Part shown: positions 29,239-37,979 of the stretch, piece by piece
Layout: every line of letters begins with the position of its first letter
Numbering within the stretch: position 1 is the first letter of the stretch
Assembly: GCF_902158555.1 (NCBI RefSeq)
Contig: NZ_CABGGS010000002.1
Coordinates: 236,585-300,584 of the forward strand
Direction of reading: 5' to 3'
Origin: Klebsiella spallanzanii
GTDB taxonomy: Bacteria; Pseudomonadota; Gammaproteobacteria; Enterobacterales; Enterobacteriaceae
DNA: 64,000 nt
Program-made: the position numbers and the translations under genes
The notes under the pieces: generated by a model
Database searches by the model: none
What the model was told of the DNA's origin: nothing
Seen by the model: only the letters and a program-made list of their open reading frames with translations

Positions 29239-29940
29239 TTATTTGACGGCAACTTTCACTGCAACATCTGCGCCATAGTCATTAATGTTGTTAACGGTCA
29301 GGGTCTCGCCTTTACTCACTGCGGAAGAAAGGGCGATGGTCTGGCTGGACTGCGGGGCAAACATCACCGTTTTGCTGTTCAGCGCTTTGCCGCCGTCGCG
29401 GGAGATACGGCTGACGGTGACATAAAATGGCGTCGGATTACTGACGGACAAATTGTTACCGTTTGCGGAAAGGACTAATTTTTCTGCCGCCGCATCGCGG
29501 TTGCCTAATCCGTTGGGACGATAGATAAACTTAAAGCGCGAACGAATCGCCAGTTGCAGAACATTCTGCCCTTCGTTTTTCTGGCTCGCCTCGACTGGCG
29601 GTATTTCCAGAAGGTTTAGCCACCACAGCGTTTCTTTATCTTTAGCGAGTCCCGCATTACTGCTGAGCTTAATACGCAGGGTCTGGCCGCTTTTCGCGTC
29701 AACGCGGGAAATAGGTGGGGTGATAATAAATGGCGTCGTAATAGTGTCCGGCGTCGCGTCGGCATTACCGTTATCCAGCCAGGCTTGTGCCAGCGCCGGA
29801 CGGTCGGCGGTGTTGGAGAGCTGCACCGTTATTTCTTTTTCATTTCCTGGATAAATAAAGCGGGTGCCGTTAACAATAATATTATTGGCATGGGCCGCAA
29901 AACTAAAAATGAAACAGAAAAAAAGGGCAATACGCTTCAT
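29239..29940 (-). CDS. mrkB: MrkB, periplasmic fimbrial chaperone
   Basis: Encodes 233 residues with a signal peptide ending at AHA. It has the two-domain PapD fold: the G1 strand region and conserved ETLWWLNLLEIPP motif, and Arg/Lys residues in RFIYPGNEKEITVQL and RFKFIYRPNGL. It donates a strand to pilin subunits and passes them to MrkC. It follows an attenuator-like hairpin after mrkA. Confidence 0.94.
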   Translation of the reverse strand: MKRIALFFCFIFSFAAHANNIIVNGTRFIYPGNEKEITVQLSNTADRPALAQAWLDNGNADATPDTITTPFIITPPISRVDAKSGQTLRIKLSSNAGLAKDKETLWWLNLLEIPPVEASQKNEGQNVLQLAIRSRFKFIYRPNGLGNRDAAAEKLVLSANGNNLSVSNPTPFYVTVSRISRDGGKALNSKTVMFAPQSSQTIALSSAVSKGETLTVNNINDYGADVAVKVAVK

Positions 29941-29952
29941 GCTGACCTCAGA

Positions 29953-29982
29953 ATAAAAAATAAGCGGCAGCAGTGGCCGCTT
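29953..29982 (-). terminator. Attenuator-type hairpin between mrkA and mrkB
   Basis: On the minus strand AAGCGGC-CACTGCT-GCCGCTT is followed by ATTTTTTATTC. A second GC-rich stem-like stretch (GCCGCCTCGCGCCGGGGCGGC-type) lies just before it. Partial termination here would yield more major pilin than chaperone, usher and adhesin. Confidence 0.7.
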
Positions 29983-30035
29983 TATTATTGTTTTATGCCG
30001 CCCCGGCGCGAGGCGGCTTTATCTCTCAGTCGATA

Positions 30036-30641
30036 TTACTGATAGGTAATTTGGTAAGTCGCGTAGCTGTTAACCACACCGGTGGTAACCGTTGCCGGGG
30101 TGCTGGTTACATAACCAACGTAGTAAGTGAAGCGTGCGCCATCCTTAACGGCGGAATCGTCACCAGTCGCTTTAGGCTGGTTGTCATCGCCTGGGATAAT
30201 TTTGTTAGTGATCGTATCGCTGGTAGATAAAGCCAGTTGGATATTTTCCGCGCCTGCGGCTTCAGTATTTGCCAGGTAGCCCTGTTGTGTGGAGGTTCCA
30301 CCAGCCAGCAGGTTACCGCCGGTCCAGTTCACGCCCAGTTTGCTCACATCGTCTTGTTTTGTACCGTCAGCAGCCTGACAGTCAGATACATCGATGGTGA
30401 AAGTTTTTGGTTTAAGTAAGGTATCTTGTGTGCCTGGCGCTTTAACTTCCGTTAAAGTCACCGGAGCCAGATAAACGTTAGCATTGCTGCCCTGGCCGTT
30501 TACGGAAACAGTACAAGAGACGTCGGTAACTTTACCGAAGAAATTAACCTGACCGCCGCCTACATTGGTATCAGCAGCATTTGCCGCAGCCATACCAAAA
30601 AACGCAGTCGCCATCGCAGCAGAGAGAAGAACCTTTTTCAT
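30036..30641 (-). CDS. mrkA: MrkA, major type 3 fimbrial subunit
   Basis: Encodes 201 residues from ATG 30641; the ATG two codons earlier sits too close to AAGGAA. The signal peptide ends at AAANA. Pilin features: cysteine pair ([17 protein letters not shown]), the N-terminal extension [15 protein letters not shown], and the C-terminal [10 protein letters not shown]. First gene of mrkABCDF. Transcription should respond to MrkH with c-di-GMP at the upstream region, which here is long (about 380 bases to the first IS relic). Confidence 0.95.
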   Translation of the reverse strand: MKKVLLSAAMATAFFGMAAANAADTNVGGGQVNFFGKVTDVSCTVSVNGQGSNANVYLAPVTLTEVKAPGTQDTLLKPKTFTIDVSDCQAADGTKQDDVSKLGVNWTGGNLLAGGTSTQQGYLANTEAAGAENIQLALSTSDTITNKIIPGDDNQPKATGDDSAVKDGARFTYYVGYVTSTPATVTTGVVNSYATYQITYQ

Positions 30642-31029
30642 TGTCATTTCCTTGTCAGAGTGAATTAAGTATCAATGAGCAAACAGTTAATTCGCACAAA
30701 AGTCAGAAGCGATATGCGATGCTCACTTGTGCAACTGTTAATAGAAACTTCGACTGACCGGAAGCCGCAATATTTAAGGCGTCAGGAACGGATTCTATAA
30801 AAGAATTCGTCGATGCTGTCGGCGTCAAAGAATGCTATTTCGAAATTAAATATACATTTTTTTACAACTTGATTGAGACTGTTTTATGGATTGACACCTA
30901 TTAATAAATAAAAAAACAATCAGCATTTCCAATCAAATACGTATTGACTTTTGTCAAACGCCATGAAAAACATGGTAATCGATTGATTTTTATAGATTAT
31001 AATTACATAGCTATAATTTTAATGATGTT
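30642..31029 (-). promoter_or_regulatory. mrkA upstream regulatory region
   Basis: 388 bases, AT-rich toward the left end of the IS relics, with no gene seen. It must hold the mrkA promoter and MrkH target. I could not find an exact TATCAA box on the mrkA-sense strand, so the MrkH site here is unassigned. Confidence 0.5.
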
Positions 31030-31240
31030 TAAAATCACAATGGCATGGGTAAGCCAGTTTATTCAAAGCGCACTGGTCGAAAAGAATTACTCCAGACAGT
31101 GGCGAACATTCCGGCCTGCCTGATTAGTGTCGAAGCGTGCACTGGGGCATTTTACTGGCAGCATGAGTTTTAAAAATTGGGACATAAAGTAAAAGTTATC
31201 AGTCCTCAGTATGTAAAACACTTTACCCGCCCTGAACTCC
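31030..31240 (+). pseudogene. IS110-family transposase remnant
   Basis: Translation of about 31040-31235 gives GMGKPVYSKRTGRKELLQTV, then ACLISVEACTGAFYW, then (after a stop) LGHKVKVISPQYVKHFTR. This is the N-terminal RuvC-like region of IS110 transposases. No ends recognised. Confidence 0.65.
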
Positions 31241-31318
31241 GGGCACACTGTAGGTGATATCAGTCACTCTGACCTGATCTGATTAGGCTTTACCACGGTA
31301 AATTCACGCTGCACGCGA

Positions 31319-31561
31319 TTAGGGGCAATGACCGAAGGTTTGGGCCATCCGGCGTGGAGATTTATAGCCACGTACCGCTTTGATCCGGTTCAGTTGCATA
31401 ATGCGATCTACACGATTTTTAACGCAGGTTTCACCGATTTCGCTCAGATAACCATTAACCCGATGATAACCATACATGCCGCAACTCAGTGTATATGAGT
31501 CTCGGATGAGCGTCAGTAGGCGTTCATTGTCTTTATCGTGTCCGGAAACAGGGTTATGCAA
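31319..31561 (-). pseudogene. IS3-family OrfB fragment
   Basis: 80 residues including YGYHRVNGYLSEIGETCVKN and MQLNRIKAVRGYKSPRR, the region just before the DDE domain of IS3 transposases. No catalytic part remains. It abuts the IS5-like fragment. Confidence 0.7.
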
Positions 31562-31609
31562 CGACGGCAGCGGTATCGAGAGTCACAGGAAGTAGCTGAG
31601 GACTCTCTG

Positions 31610-32337
31610 AAGAAGATAATAGCAGCTTTCCCTCGCGCCATTGCTGGCGCGATTTGCCTGAGCGATATGGCCCAAGGAAGACCTTTTATAACCGTTTTAA
31701 CCGATGGTCTAAATCGGGAGCAATTAACATTATTTTCAACAGATTACTTTCTTCTCTTGATGCCCATGGTCTCGTTGACTGGTCCACGACTGCGCTGGAT
31801 GGCAGCAAAATCCGAGTACTCAGGTGCGCCGCTGGTGCGCAAATAAACATTCCGATATCACCGGAGATAATGGACTGGGTCGCTCTCGCGGTGGTTTTGG
31901 CACCAAAATCCATTTGGCGACAGACGGAAGTGGTCTGCCGTTAAATATCGTACTGAGTCCCGGTCAGGCTCACGAAAGCCAGTTTGCACAACGTCTTCTG
32001 GATGGTATTGGTATTCAACGCCAGAACGGCTGCATGAAACGTCGTGGCCATGCAGTGCTGGCTGACAAAGCCTACTCCGAGCATATATTACATAAAGAAC
32101 TGAAAAGAAACGGGATAAAAACGGTCCCCCCGAAAAACCAATGAAAAAATGGCAGCAGATAGTCGTTCACAACTTAATCGAGATGCCTACCGCAATCGCA
32201 ACGTTGTTGAGCGGTGTATTGGGTGCCTGAAAGAATACTGCCGCATTGCCACACGTTACGTCAAAATGGCGAGGAATTATCTGGCGATGGTGAAACTGGG
32301 GTGTATCCGGCTGTTTTACAAAAGGTTATGTAATTAA
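31610..32337 (+). pseudogene. IS5-family (IS427-like) transposase, frameshifted and 5'-truncated
   Basis: Successive frames read WRDLPERYGPRKTFYNRFNR and VDWSTTALDGSKIRV, then GRSRGGFGTKIHLATDGSGL and VLADKAYS, then RNRNVVERCIGCLKEYCRI. Frame breaks lie near 31830 and 32145. The DDE residues are there but spread over three frames, so it cannot be active. Confidence 0.8.
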
Positions 32338-32503
32338 GGGATACAGCCTCGTTTGATGTTCATTTTGCCCTCCCCGGGCGTTAAAAGAACATCTGAATTA
32401 CACTCTCATAAACTGCTGGGTGTCCTGGCACAAATTACCTTGCATGAGCATACTTAATCACTCCTTGCTCGGTAGTTTTTGCATGCGCTATCGGGTGAGG
32501 CGA

Positions 32504-32920
32504 TCAAACGACAACCTTACGAGCATTTTTACTACTGGCAAGTTCACCAGTGGCTAACTTGCTAACCTTTCTTAAAGCAGCATTAAAAGCAATCACGGTA
32601 ACTGGACTGTCACGGTTTTTGACGCGGTTTGAATGGCTCTGAAACACAAAAACATCTTGAGGATACGTCTCTCTTCTACGTTCCAGTATCGCGCAAACAG
32701 GCGCGCTTAACTCAATCCGTTTTGCTTTTATTCTTCCTTTCACTCGCAGATAAGCAGAACCTCTTTCAATGTCTGTATAACGAAGATCAATCAATCTACC
32801 AACACTTTGACCAGTATAAAAAATTACCGCCCATAAATCAGACCAAGTATCCGATACATGAACCAGATTGCTATTAATAGTTAAAAATTTCTTGAAACTT
32901 ATTGCTTTCTTGTCTTTCAC
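32504..32920 (-). pseudogene. Relic tyrosine recombinase
   Basis: 138 residues resembling the central part of a phage-type integrase (DLWAVIFYTGQSVGRLIDLRYTDI, then RVKGRIKAKRIELSAPV). The position of the first catalytic Arg in the usual TGLRxxE motif is not Arg here (TGQSVGRL), and the HxxR and Tyr motifs are missing. It is probably what remains of the integrase of an older element. Confidence 0.55.
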
Positions 32921-33051
32921 AACCAGAACATTCCCATAACCAAAACACTTATTATCCTAAACATCGTACCTCTGCAAAACTACCTATGTTTTGGATGGCT
33001 AATGGTCGCCGTAAAGTATTTGTAAACCGTCTTTACCCCTAACTGAGAAGG

Positions 33052-33231
33052 ATGGCCGTACCGTTGGCGAGTGCCGGTAACCTCCGCTGTCAGTTTGGTA
33101 TGGTGCCACTGACGGCAGCAACACTACGGACAATTGCAGGTGACAACTCCGAACGCATGAAAAACGAAACTGCATTAGTATCGCTCTGTGACGTTGAAAT
33201 TTCCGACCCGAGCCTCTTTATCCAGGCGTGA
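33052..33231 (+). CDS. Possible 59-residue frame, perhaps a gene fragment
   Basis: Open from ATG 33052 (MAVPLASAGNLRCQFGMVPL) to TGA 33231. No homologue recognised. It has no spaced ribosome site (GAGAAGG touches the ATG) and lies in a region of relics, so it may be chance or the tail of a lost gene. Confidence 0.2.
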   Translation: MAVPLASAGNLRCQFGMVPLTAATLRTIAGDNSERMKNETALVSLCDVEISDPSLFIQA

Positions 33232-33289
33232 AAACTGTGGGTGGTGATACAGAGACGTATTGCAACGCCTGAAATAGAATGACCGCTAT

Positions 33290-33390
33290 TAACAACCTGT
33301 TTGACTGCTTCAACTTTAAACCCTTCGGGATAACGCTTAATGCCCGCAGGTATTTATATTTGAGCCATCTTGAATGACATCTCAGATGTA
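33290..33390 (-). pseudogene. IS3-family OrfA start, remnant
   Basis: The minus strand reads IKRYPEGFKVEAVKQVVNSG, the typical N-terminus of IS3-type OrfA (RYPEEFKIEAVKQV). It stops within about 100 bases. The rest of the 32,921-33,443 gap holds only the doubtful frame at 33,052. Confidence 0.65.
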
Positions 33391-33443
33391 TGTTAAACCT
33401 ATTGTGATTCAGTGTTGGGCTGCTTAGTGAGCATCAAAGGAAT

Positions 33444-33605
33444 TTAGTGAGCTTCTCCTGTTATCCGATAACAAAATGGGCAGGGCTTAGCCCCACAATA
33501 CTGACGTTTGCATTGGTTACAGATCCAACGGGACCGTTTATTTGCGGTAGTACCTTGAGTGGAGTGAGTCCGTCGGTTAGTGTAGTCAATACGTTTTGCA
33601 TGCAT
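33444..33605 (-). CDS. Small zinc-ribbon-like protein downstream of alpA
   Basis: 53 residues from ATG 33605, which is two bases after the alpA stop, so coupled expression is likely; a longer frame into alpA was rejected. The C-terminal half has CNQCKRQYC and KPCPFCYR, enough cysteines for one zinc site. The N-terminus is basic (MHAKRIDYTNRRTH). Function unknown. Confidence 0.6.
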   Translation of the reverse strand: MHAKRIDYTNRRTHSTQGTTANKRSRWICNQCKRQYCGAKPCPFCYRITGEAH

Positions 33606-33607
33606 GG

Positions 33608-33859
33608 TTAGTTTCCTCTTGATTTTTCCATACGCTGTTTTAACCACGACTTTACTTCGCTTTCAGTCCAGCGGGAACTGCGACCCAATTTAATTGGCTT
33701 CGGGAATTCACCGTCTTTGATGAGCTTATAAAACCATTTGTCTGTTAATCCGGTGTAAGCAGTAATAAAAGCCATATCTACAAGGCGATCTTTTGTGAAG
33801 TCTGTATCTGACATGTAATTATCATTTTTCTGATTAAATATTGATGCATGTTCTTTCAT
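33608..33859 (-). CDS. alpA: AlpA-family transcriptional regulator
   Basis: 83 residues. It has the MerR-like helix-turn-helix of phage P4/CP4-57 AlpA proteins: MAFITAYTGLTDKWFYKLI, then GEFPKPIKLGRSSRWTESEVKSWL. In CP4-57, AlpA raises integrase (intA) expression and promotes excision. Here it could act on the island integrase about 18 kb away, or belong to the relic element. Start at 33859; an internal ATG at 33814 lacks a ribosome site. Confidence 0.85.
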   Translation of the reverse strand: MKEHASIFNQKNDNYMSDTDFTKDRLVDMAFITAYTGLTDKWFYKLIKDGEFPKPIKLGRSSRWTESEVKSWLKQRMEKSRGN

Positions 33860-34089
33860 TGTTAATTCTCACTCGGTAAAAATACAATGTACAGATTTAT
33901 TTGAAGCTTAGACTTGTTTGTCTAAGCGTTATCTTTTCAGCATATAACTGCTCGAAGAAAAATCATCTTCGGAAATTATAAATTTCATCATTCAGGATGG
34001 ATTATGAATTAACAGCGATTTTTTGTATCTATCGTTAATTTACCTCTATGCTGACGTGAGTTCTTCTGGTTAGCATTACACCTACAATA

Positions 34090-34332
34090 TCAGATTGATA
34101 TCGGGCGATTATTTAGCCAGTCGTCCAGTTCTGACTCCAGCCAGCCAACGGATTTAGTGCCCAGGCGACGTTGGATGGGAAAAGTTGGATCATATCGTGG
34201 TGATTTGGTGTTTAACCAGTCATAGATGGTCGCACGAGCGATGCCTAGCTTTTCCATGACATCTTTGATCCTGAGCATTTTAGCTGGATTTACATACTTT
34301 ACTGTCTGCTGTGTTGAGTTACTTTGAGACAT
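34090..34332 (-). CDS. Second AlpA-like DNA-binding protein
   Basis: 80 residues from ATG 34332 (MSQSNSTQQ). The segment LRIKDVMEKLGIARATIYDWL is a helix-turn-helix, then WLESELDDWLNNRP as in AlpA/excisionase proteins. It diverges from the gene at 34445. Two AlpA-type genes within 500 bases suggest a merged pair of elements or a regulator cascade. Confidence 0.8.
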   Translation of the reverse strand: MSQSNSTQQTVKYVNPAKMLRIKDVMEKLGIARATIYDWLNTKSPRYDPTFPIQRRLGTKSVGWLESELDDWLNNRPISI

Positions 34333-34444
34333 AATCAATACCTTTTTTGCGTTTTAGACAGGGACTATGTTGCCAACAAATGCCAGGCTACAATAGGCCT
34401 TAAGTAAATGAGCAGTTAAATCACTTCAGGGGGCTTTACTTTTT

Positions 34445-35311
34445 ATGGATAATGTGAGCTACGATTCTTTGGATGAAATCTATCAAGACGTATACAAGGC
34501 TTTTGAAGAGAAGCTTGAAGCGTTAGTCACAAAGCTGAAAGGTTCAGTCCAATACGATGAACTGATAACAATGCGTGAAAAAGCGTATGAGGTTATTGAG
34601 GAGTTTAAGACCATCGAGGAGGAACTACCCGAGAGAATTGTTGATGAATCCCATCCAGATAATTTCCGTTTACAACAGGAATTTATTGATGTTAATGGAA
34701 TTGTTGTGCCAAAACCGTATGTCTATAAAAAAACTTACGCTGAGGCTCGGGCCAGTATACAGAAAGAAATGTTTGACGGTCGAATTTCTGGAATTATCAA
34801 ATTAGTGGATGAAAACTTCTGGTTACATTATCTTTTTATGGGGTTTAAGGATTTTTACTGGAGTGAGTATATTTTATCAAATGGCAATAAAAAAGATAGT
34901 TGCGAGTTTTTACTTTATGCACTACTTTATATCACCTACGCCGCAGACAGAAATGATAAAGCAAAGACTGGTGATTGGCTTAGATTAAATGAAAGGTTTG
35001 ATAGAATTAAAAGAAAATCAGCATCAAGCCTTGGCGGAAAGAAAAAATTAAAAGATCTCGATTATCTAAAGCCATATATATCTTCAGCGCTGTCCGATCA
35101 TTCCCCTGAAGGTGGTTGGGAAAGCAAGAGGCAATTCATTGATACCATTATCCCACTCGTTGTAAAACTTGATGGAGAACACAATTCCGAAAAATGGAAG
35201 GGAGATCCAATAAAAAGGGAAAACACATTACGTAATAGAATCGATAAATGGTTATTGGACGACCTGCGGGACAATTATGATAAATTTATTCGAAATAAGA
35301 ATAAGCGTTAA
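34445..35311 (+). CDS. Hypothetical helical protein in the P4-like module
   Basis: 288 residues, no signal or membrane segment. The first 80 residues are charged and probably coiled coil (DEIYQDVYKAFEEKLEALVT). Later FWLHYLFMGFKDFYWSEYIL is aromatic-rich. The C-terminus is basic (NKNKR). It is the only plus-strand gene between alpA and the replication genes. I recognise no family; a cargo or regulatory gene is possible. Confidence 0.6.
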   Translation: MDNVSYDSLDEIYQDVYKAFEEKLEALVTKLKGSVQYDELITMREKAYEVIEEFKTIEEELPERIVDESHPDNFRLQQEFIDVNGIVVPKPYVYKKTYAEARASIQKEMFDGRISGIIKLVDENFWLHYLFMGFKDFYWSEYILSNGNKKDSCEFLLYALLYITYAADRNDKAKTGDWLRLNERFDRIKRKSASSLGGKKKLKDLDYLKPYISSALSDHSPEGGWESKRQFIDTIIPLVVKLDGEHNSEKWKGDPIKRENTLRNRIDKWLLDDLRDNYDKFIRNKNKR

Positions 35312-35604
35312 TTAATTGAGTTAAAAATAACTTTTTGCATCTCCAATGCCCCTCCATACCTCATGTATTCACAAGTATGCTTAACACTTGACCAAGGAAG
35401 GGCATTATTTTTCTTTGCAAACTTAGAATAGTATAAAATTAATATGATAATGTCCGGAGGTGACAGTGATAACTGATGTTTTTCCCGCCTGGAACACCAT
35501 CTCTGAAAATAATATTTTTATAAAAAAAGTTTTTATATATTTTCAAAAACATCATATATATCAATTTATTGCCACTCCATTTGAAATATTCAACATATCT
35601 TAAT

Positions 35605-35644
35605 CACTGCTATCAGTTGCTACTGGTAGCAACTGATAGCAGTG
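35605..35644. repeat. Perfect 19-bp inverted repeat with 2-base spacer
   Basis: Arms CACTGCTATCAGTTGCTAC and GTAGCAACTGATAGCAGTG flank TG. It lies in the 342-base gap between two convergent gene ends, 10 bases from the yfjI-like stop. There is no T-run, so a bidirectional terminator is only one option. The remainder of the gap is AT-rich with no gene seen. Confidence 0.75.
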
Positions 35645-35653
35645 CAGTTGACA

Positions 35654-37111
35654 TCAATGACGATGGATATGTATTATTTCGCTGGTGCTGCCATTACTAT
35701 TTTTAATTTTTTCAATTCTTATTTTCTCATCTTCTTCCAGATAAGCTAGCGCATCGTTAAGTTTTCTTGAGTTTCTTAGAGCATATGGGCCTTTTCTCCT
35801 TACTATCATTTTATTCAGAATGGTGGGAGTGTTTAATATTTGAGGGTAATTAACATCAGGATCCTTGTATTTTAATAACCATTTGTACAATATATCAGCG
35901 TTATGCTCTATTGAATCTGAGCATGATGAGGTAGCATCAAGAGCCTGTTGATAATAAAAATACGCTGTTTTCGCACCTGCCTGAATGGTTCTTTCAGATA
36001 TTTCATTTCCGTGCTCATCACTAAAAAGATGAAAAACCCCAGCCAGTCTGACAATATTTTCAGGCATCTTAGACAACATGCCTTCTACAACAGGATGTTT
36101 CTCTCTGTCTTTAAGTATACGTGATTCAATATGTTTATATACTAAACCGAGTGCTGACTGAGCCTCTTCGGATAAGTATAGATATTTATGCTTTTCATTA
36201 TTTTTGTACCTCTCTTCAGAAAGCAGCAGTAGCTCCTTTATTCTGTTATGGAATCTGATGATGTTATTTTTACTGTTATTCTTAACAGGGCTGCGGTACC
36301 CTCTTTTTGAGGTTACTCCGGTTATCATAAAACGGGACAGAAACCCTGAGCCTACTGCATAATCCCCCTGAAGTTTGATATATTTTTTAAACTCACTGGA
36401 CTGAATCATTAATAACATTGTAAACATACATTCATCCATACTACATCTGCCACTTTTTCGTTCTATATCAAACGGAGCTCCATCCCATAAAAGGTTTAAA
36501 AATCCCAGGTTATTCTTTGCACGTCCTTTGAAGAAAATACCGGCCTCATCCGACATAAGACTCGATGAAGGCACATGGCTGCAGAGTCCCTGCTGTAGCG
36601 CTTCTGGTGTCGTATCACTGTAGATCAACTTATGCAATGCGGGTGGTTGCGGTTTTTTTCGGTAAAGCTCTTTCATGCTCTGAGTATCGAATTCAACATC
36701 AATTCCTTTCTCGGTTTTTTTACTAATCACTTTCAATAGTGCTTTCTCCTGACTTTTCCATGACTGAAGTTCTGCATTGTAATCCAGCATTAATAACGTA
36801 TATTTTTGACGTGATTCCTTTTCAAAATCAAAAAATGGTTGTGTGACTAATTTAAATACGGCACTTTTTCTCTCTCCAGAGTCAGCAATAACGGTGTAAT
36901 ACATTGGGCAAGGACTGATCCTCCCGTCTGGATGTTGTATTTTTATTACCCCCTGGCATGCCAGTGATACAGCAGCCAGAACAACTGTTTCAATGAGTTC
37001 TACCGGAGCCTGTAGTTCTCTTTCTATCTCCTCCACGGCATCTCTTAAAATGGGAGGAAAAAAATTTACAGGATTGTTATTTCTATCATTAAGCGAACAT
37101 CCAACACTCAT
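35654..37111 (-). CDS. YfjI-like DUF3987 protein (primase/helicase-type, P4-like island)
   Basis: 485 residues. The DUF3987 pattern includes an opening PVNFFPPILRDAVEEIERELQAP and an ATPase-like loop IADSGERKSAV (residues about 94-104), then YSDTTPEALQQGL and SDEAGIFFKGR. This family is found in CP4-57-like prophages and satellites, and is thought to act in element replication. It lies downstream of the YfjJ-like gene in the same direction. Confidence 0.8.
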   Translation of the reverse strand: MSVGCSLNDRNNNPVNFFPPILRDAVEEIERELQAPVELIETVVLAAVSLACQGVIKIQHPDGRISPCPMYYTVIADSGERKSAVFKLVTQPFFDFEKESRQKYTLLMLDYNAELQSWKSQEKALLKVISKKTEKGIDVEFDTQSMKELYRKKPQPPALHKLIYSDTTPEALQQGLCSHVPSSSLMSDEAGIFFKGRAKNNLGFLNLLWDGAPFDIERKSGRCSMDECMFTMLLMIQSSEFKKYIKLQGDYAVGSGFLSRFMITGVTSKRGYRSPVKNNSKNNIIRFHNRIKELLLLSEERYKNNEKHKYLYLSEEAQSALGLVYKHIESRILKDREKHPVVEGMLSKMPENIVRLAGVFHLFSDEHGNEISERTIQAGAKTAYFYYQQALDATSSCSDSIEHNADILYKWLLKYKDPDVNYPQILNTPTILNKMIVRRKGPYALRNSRKLNDALAYLEEDEKIRIEKIKNSNGSTSEIIHIHRH

Positions 37112-37346
37112 ATCTTATCTCTCATGTCAGGTTTATTTAAAGGATATCTCCTTCCGGTAATGAGAATATGCTACCTGGCTGCTATTTGGAATACACCAGA
37201 AAACCATCAGGCCAAATTAGCTTTATTTGGATTGATATTTTTTTAGTAAGGATTGTTTTGCTACCTGATACTGTACAGATATGAGTCATGAACAGCCCTG
37301 TACTGGTCTGTTTTACTCATGGGTAAATAGATGATTTGTGATGCCA

Positions 37347-37979
37347 TTATTTAAAGCTACATCCAAAATTACGTTCACCATCTGTAAAGCATTTGCTTTT
37401 CTCTTTTGCGAAGTAACTTGTCCGGTAAATCAGCGAGCAATATGACTCACTTTGCTTGCCATCCTTTGCATTCAGGTAATAACAAGGATTCCTGGGTGTG
37501 TGGACTAACTCTTTATCAGGGGGATAAATGAAACTGACAGCACTCATCCATGACTCACGTATAAGGCGGAGGAGTGTACCTTTTTTACTATCGTACGCTC
37601 CCAGTGTATTGAAAGTGTCCCCGTTGAGTAACAGTAATACGTGATAATGTTTTTTATGTGAATCAGGTGCAAACTCTCTGGCCCAGACAACGCGTAATGA
37701 TGTCTTACGAACTCGCTTTCCCTCTTTCTCCCGCTTGTTAAGATAATGTGAAATTTTTGCTTTCAGAGAATCCGTAAAGCGGGATATTACTGATGAATCT
37801 GTCCTTGCGAAATTAGCCTCATCAGGCATGTCATTTAATGGTTTGAGAACAGGAGTATGTAAATCTACTCTTACAGCCAATACTCTTGGGTGTTCACTCA
37901 ATGCTTTATCAATAGTCTGTTCTATTTTCTTTAAATGGTATTGATTCAATTTTCCGTGAGAGGTGATATATTCGTACAT
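37347..37979 (-). CDS. YfjJ/YagK-like (inovirus Gp2 family) replication protein
   Basis: 210 residues. The HxH metal motif typical of rolling-circle-type proteins is in KKHYHVLLLLNGDTF. Other conserved parts are RVLAVRVDLHTP and VVWAREFAPDSHKKH. The family occurs in P4-like and filamentous phage elements and resembles HUH replication initiators; activity is inferred. A 235-base gap separates it from the yfjI-like gene. Confidence 0.8.
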   Translation of the reverse strand: MYEYITSHGKLNQYHLKKIEQTIDKALSEHPRVLAVRVDLHTPVLKPLNDMPDEANFARTDSSVISRFTDSLKAKISHYLNKREKEGKRVRKTSLRVVWAREFAPDSHKKHYHVLLLLNGDTFNTLGAYDSKKGTLLRLIRESWMSAVSFIYPPDKELVHTPRNPCYYLNAKDGKQSESYCSLIYRTSYFAKEKSKCFTDGERNFGCSFK

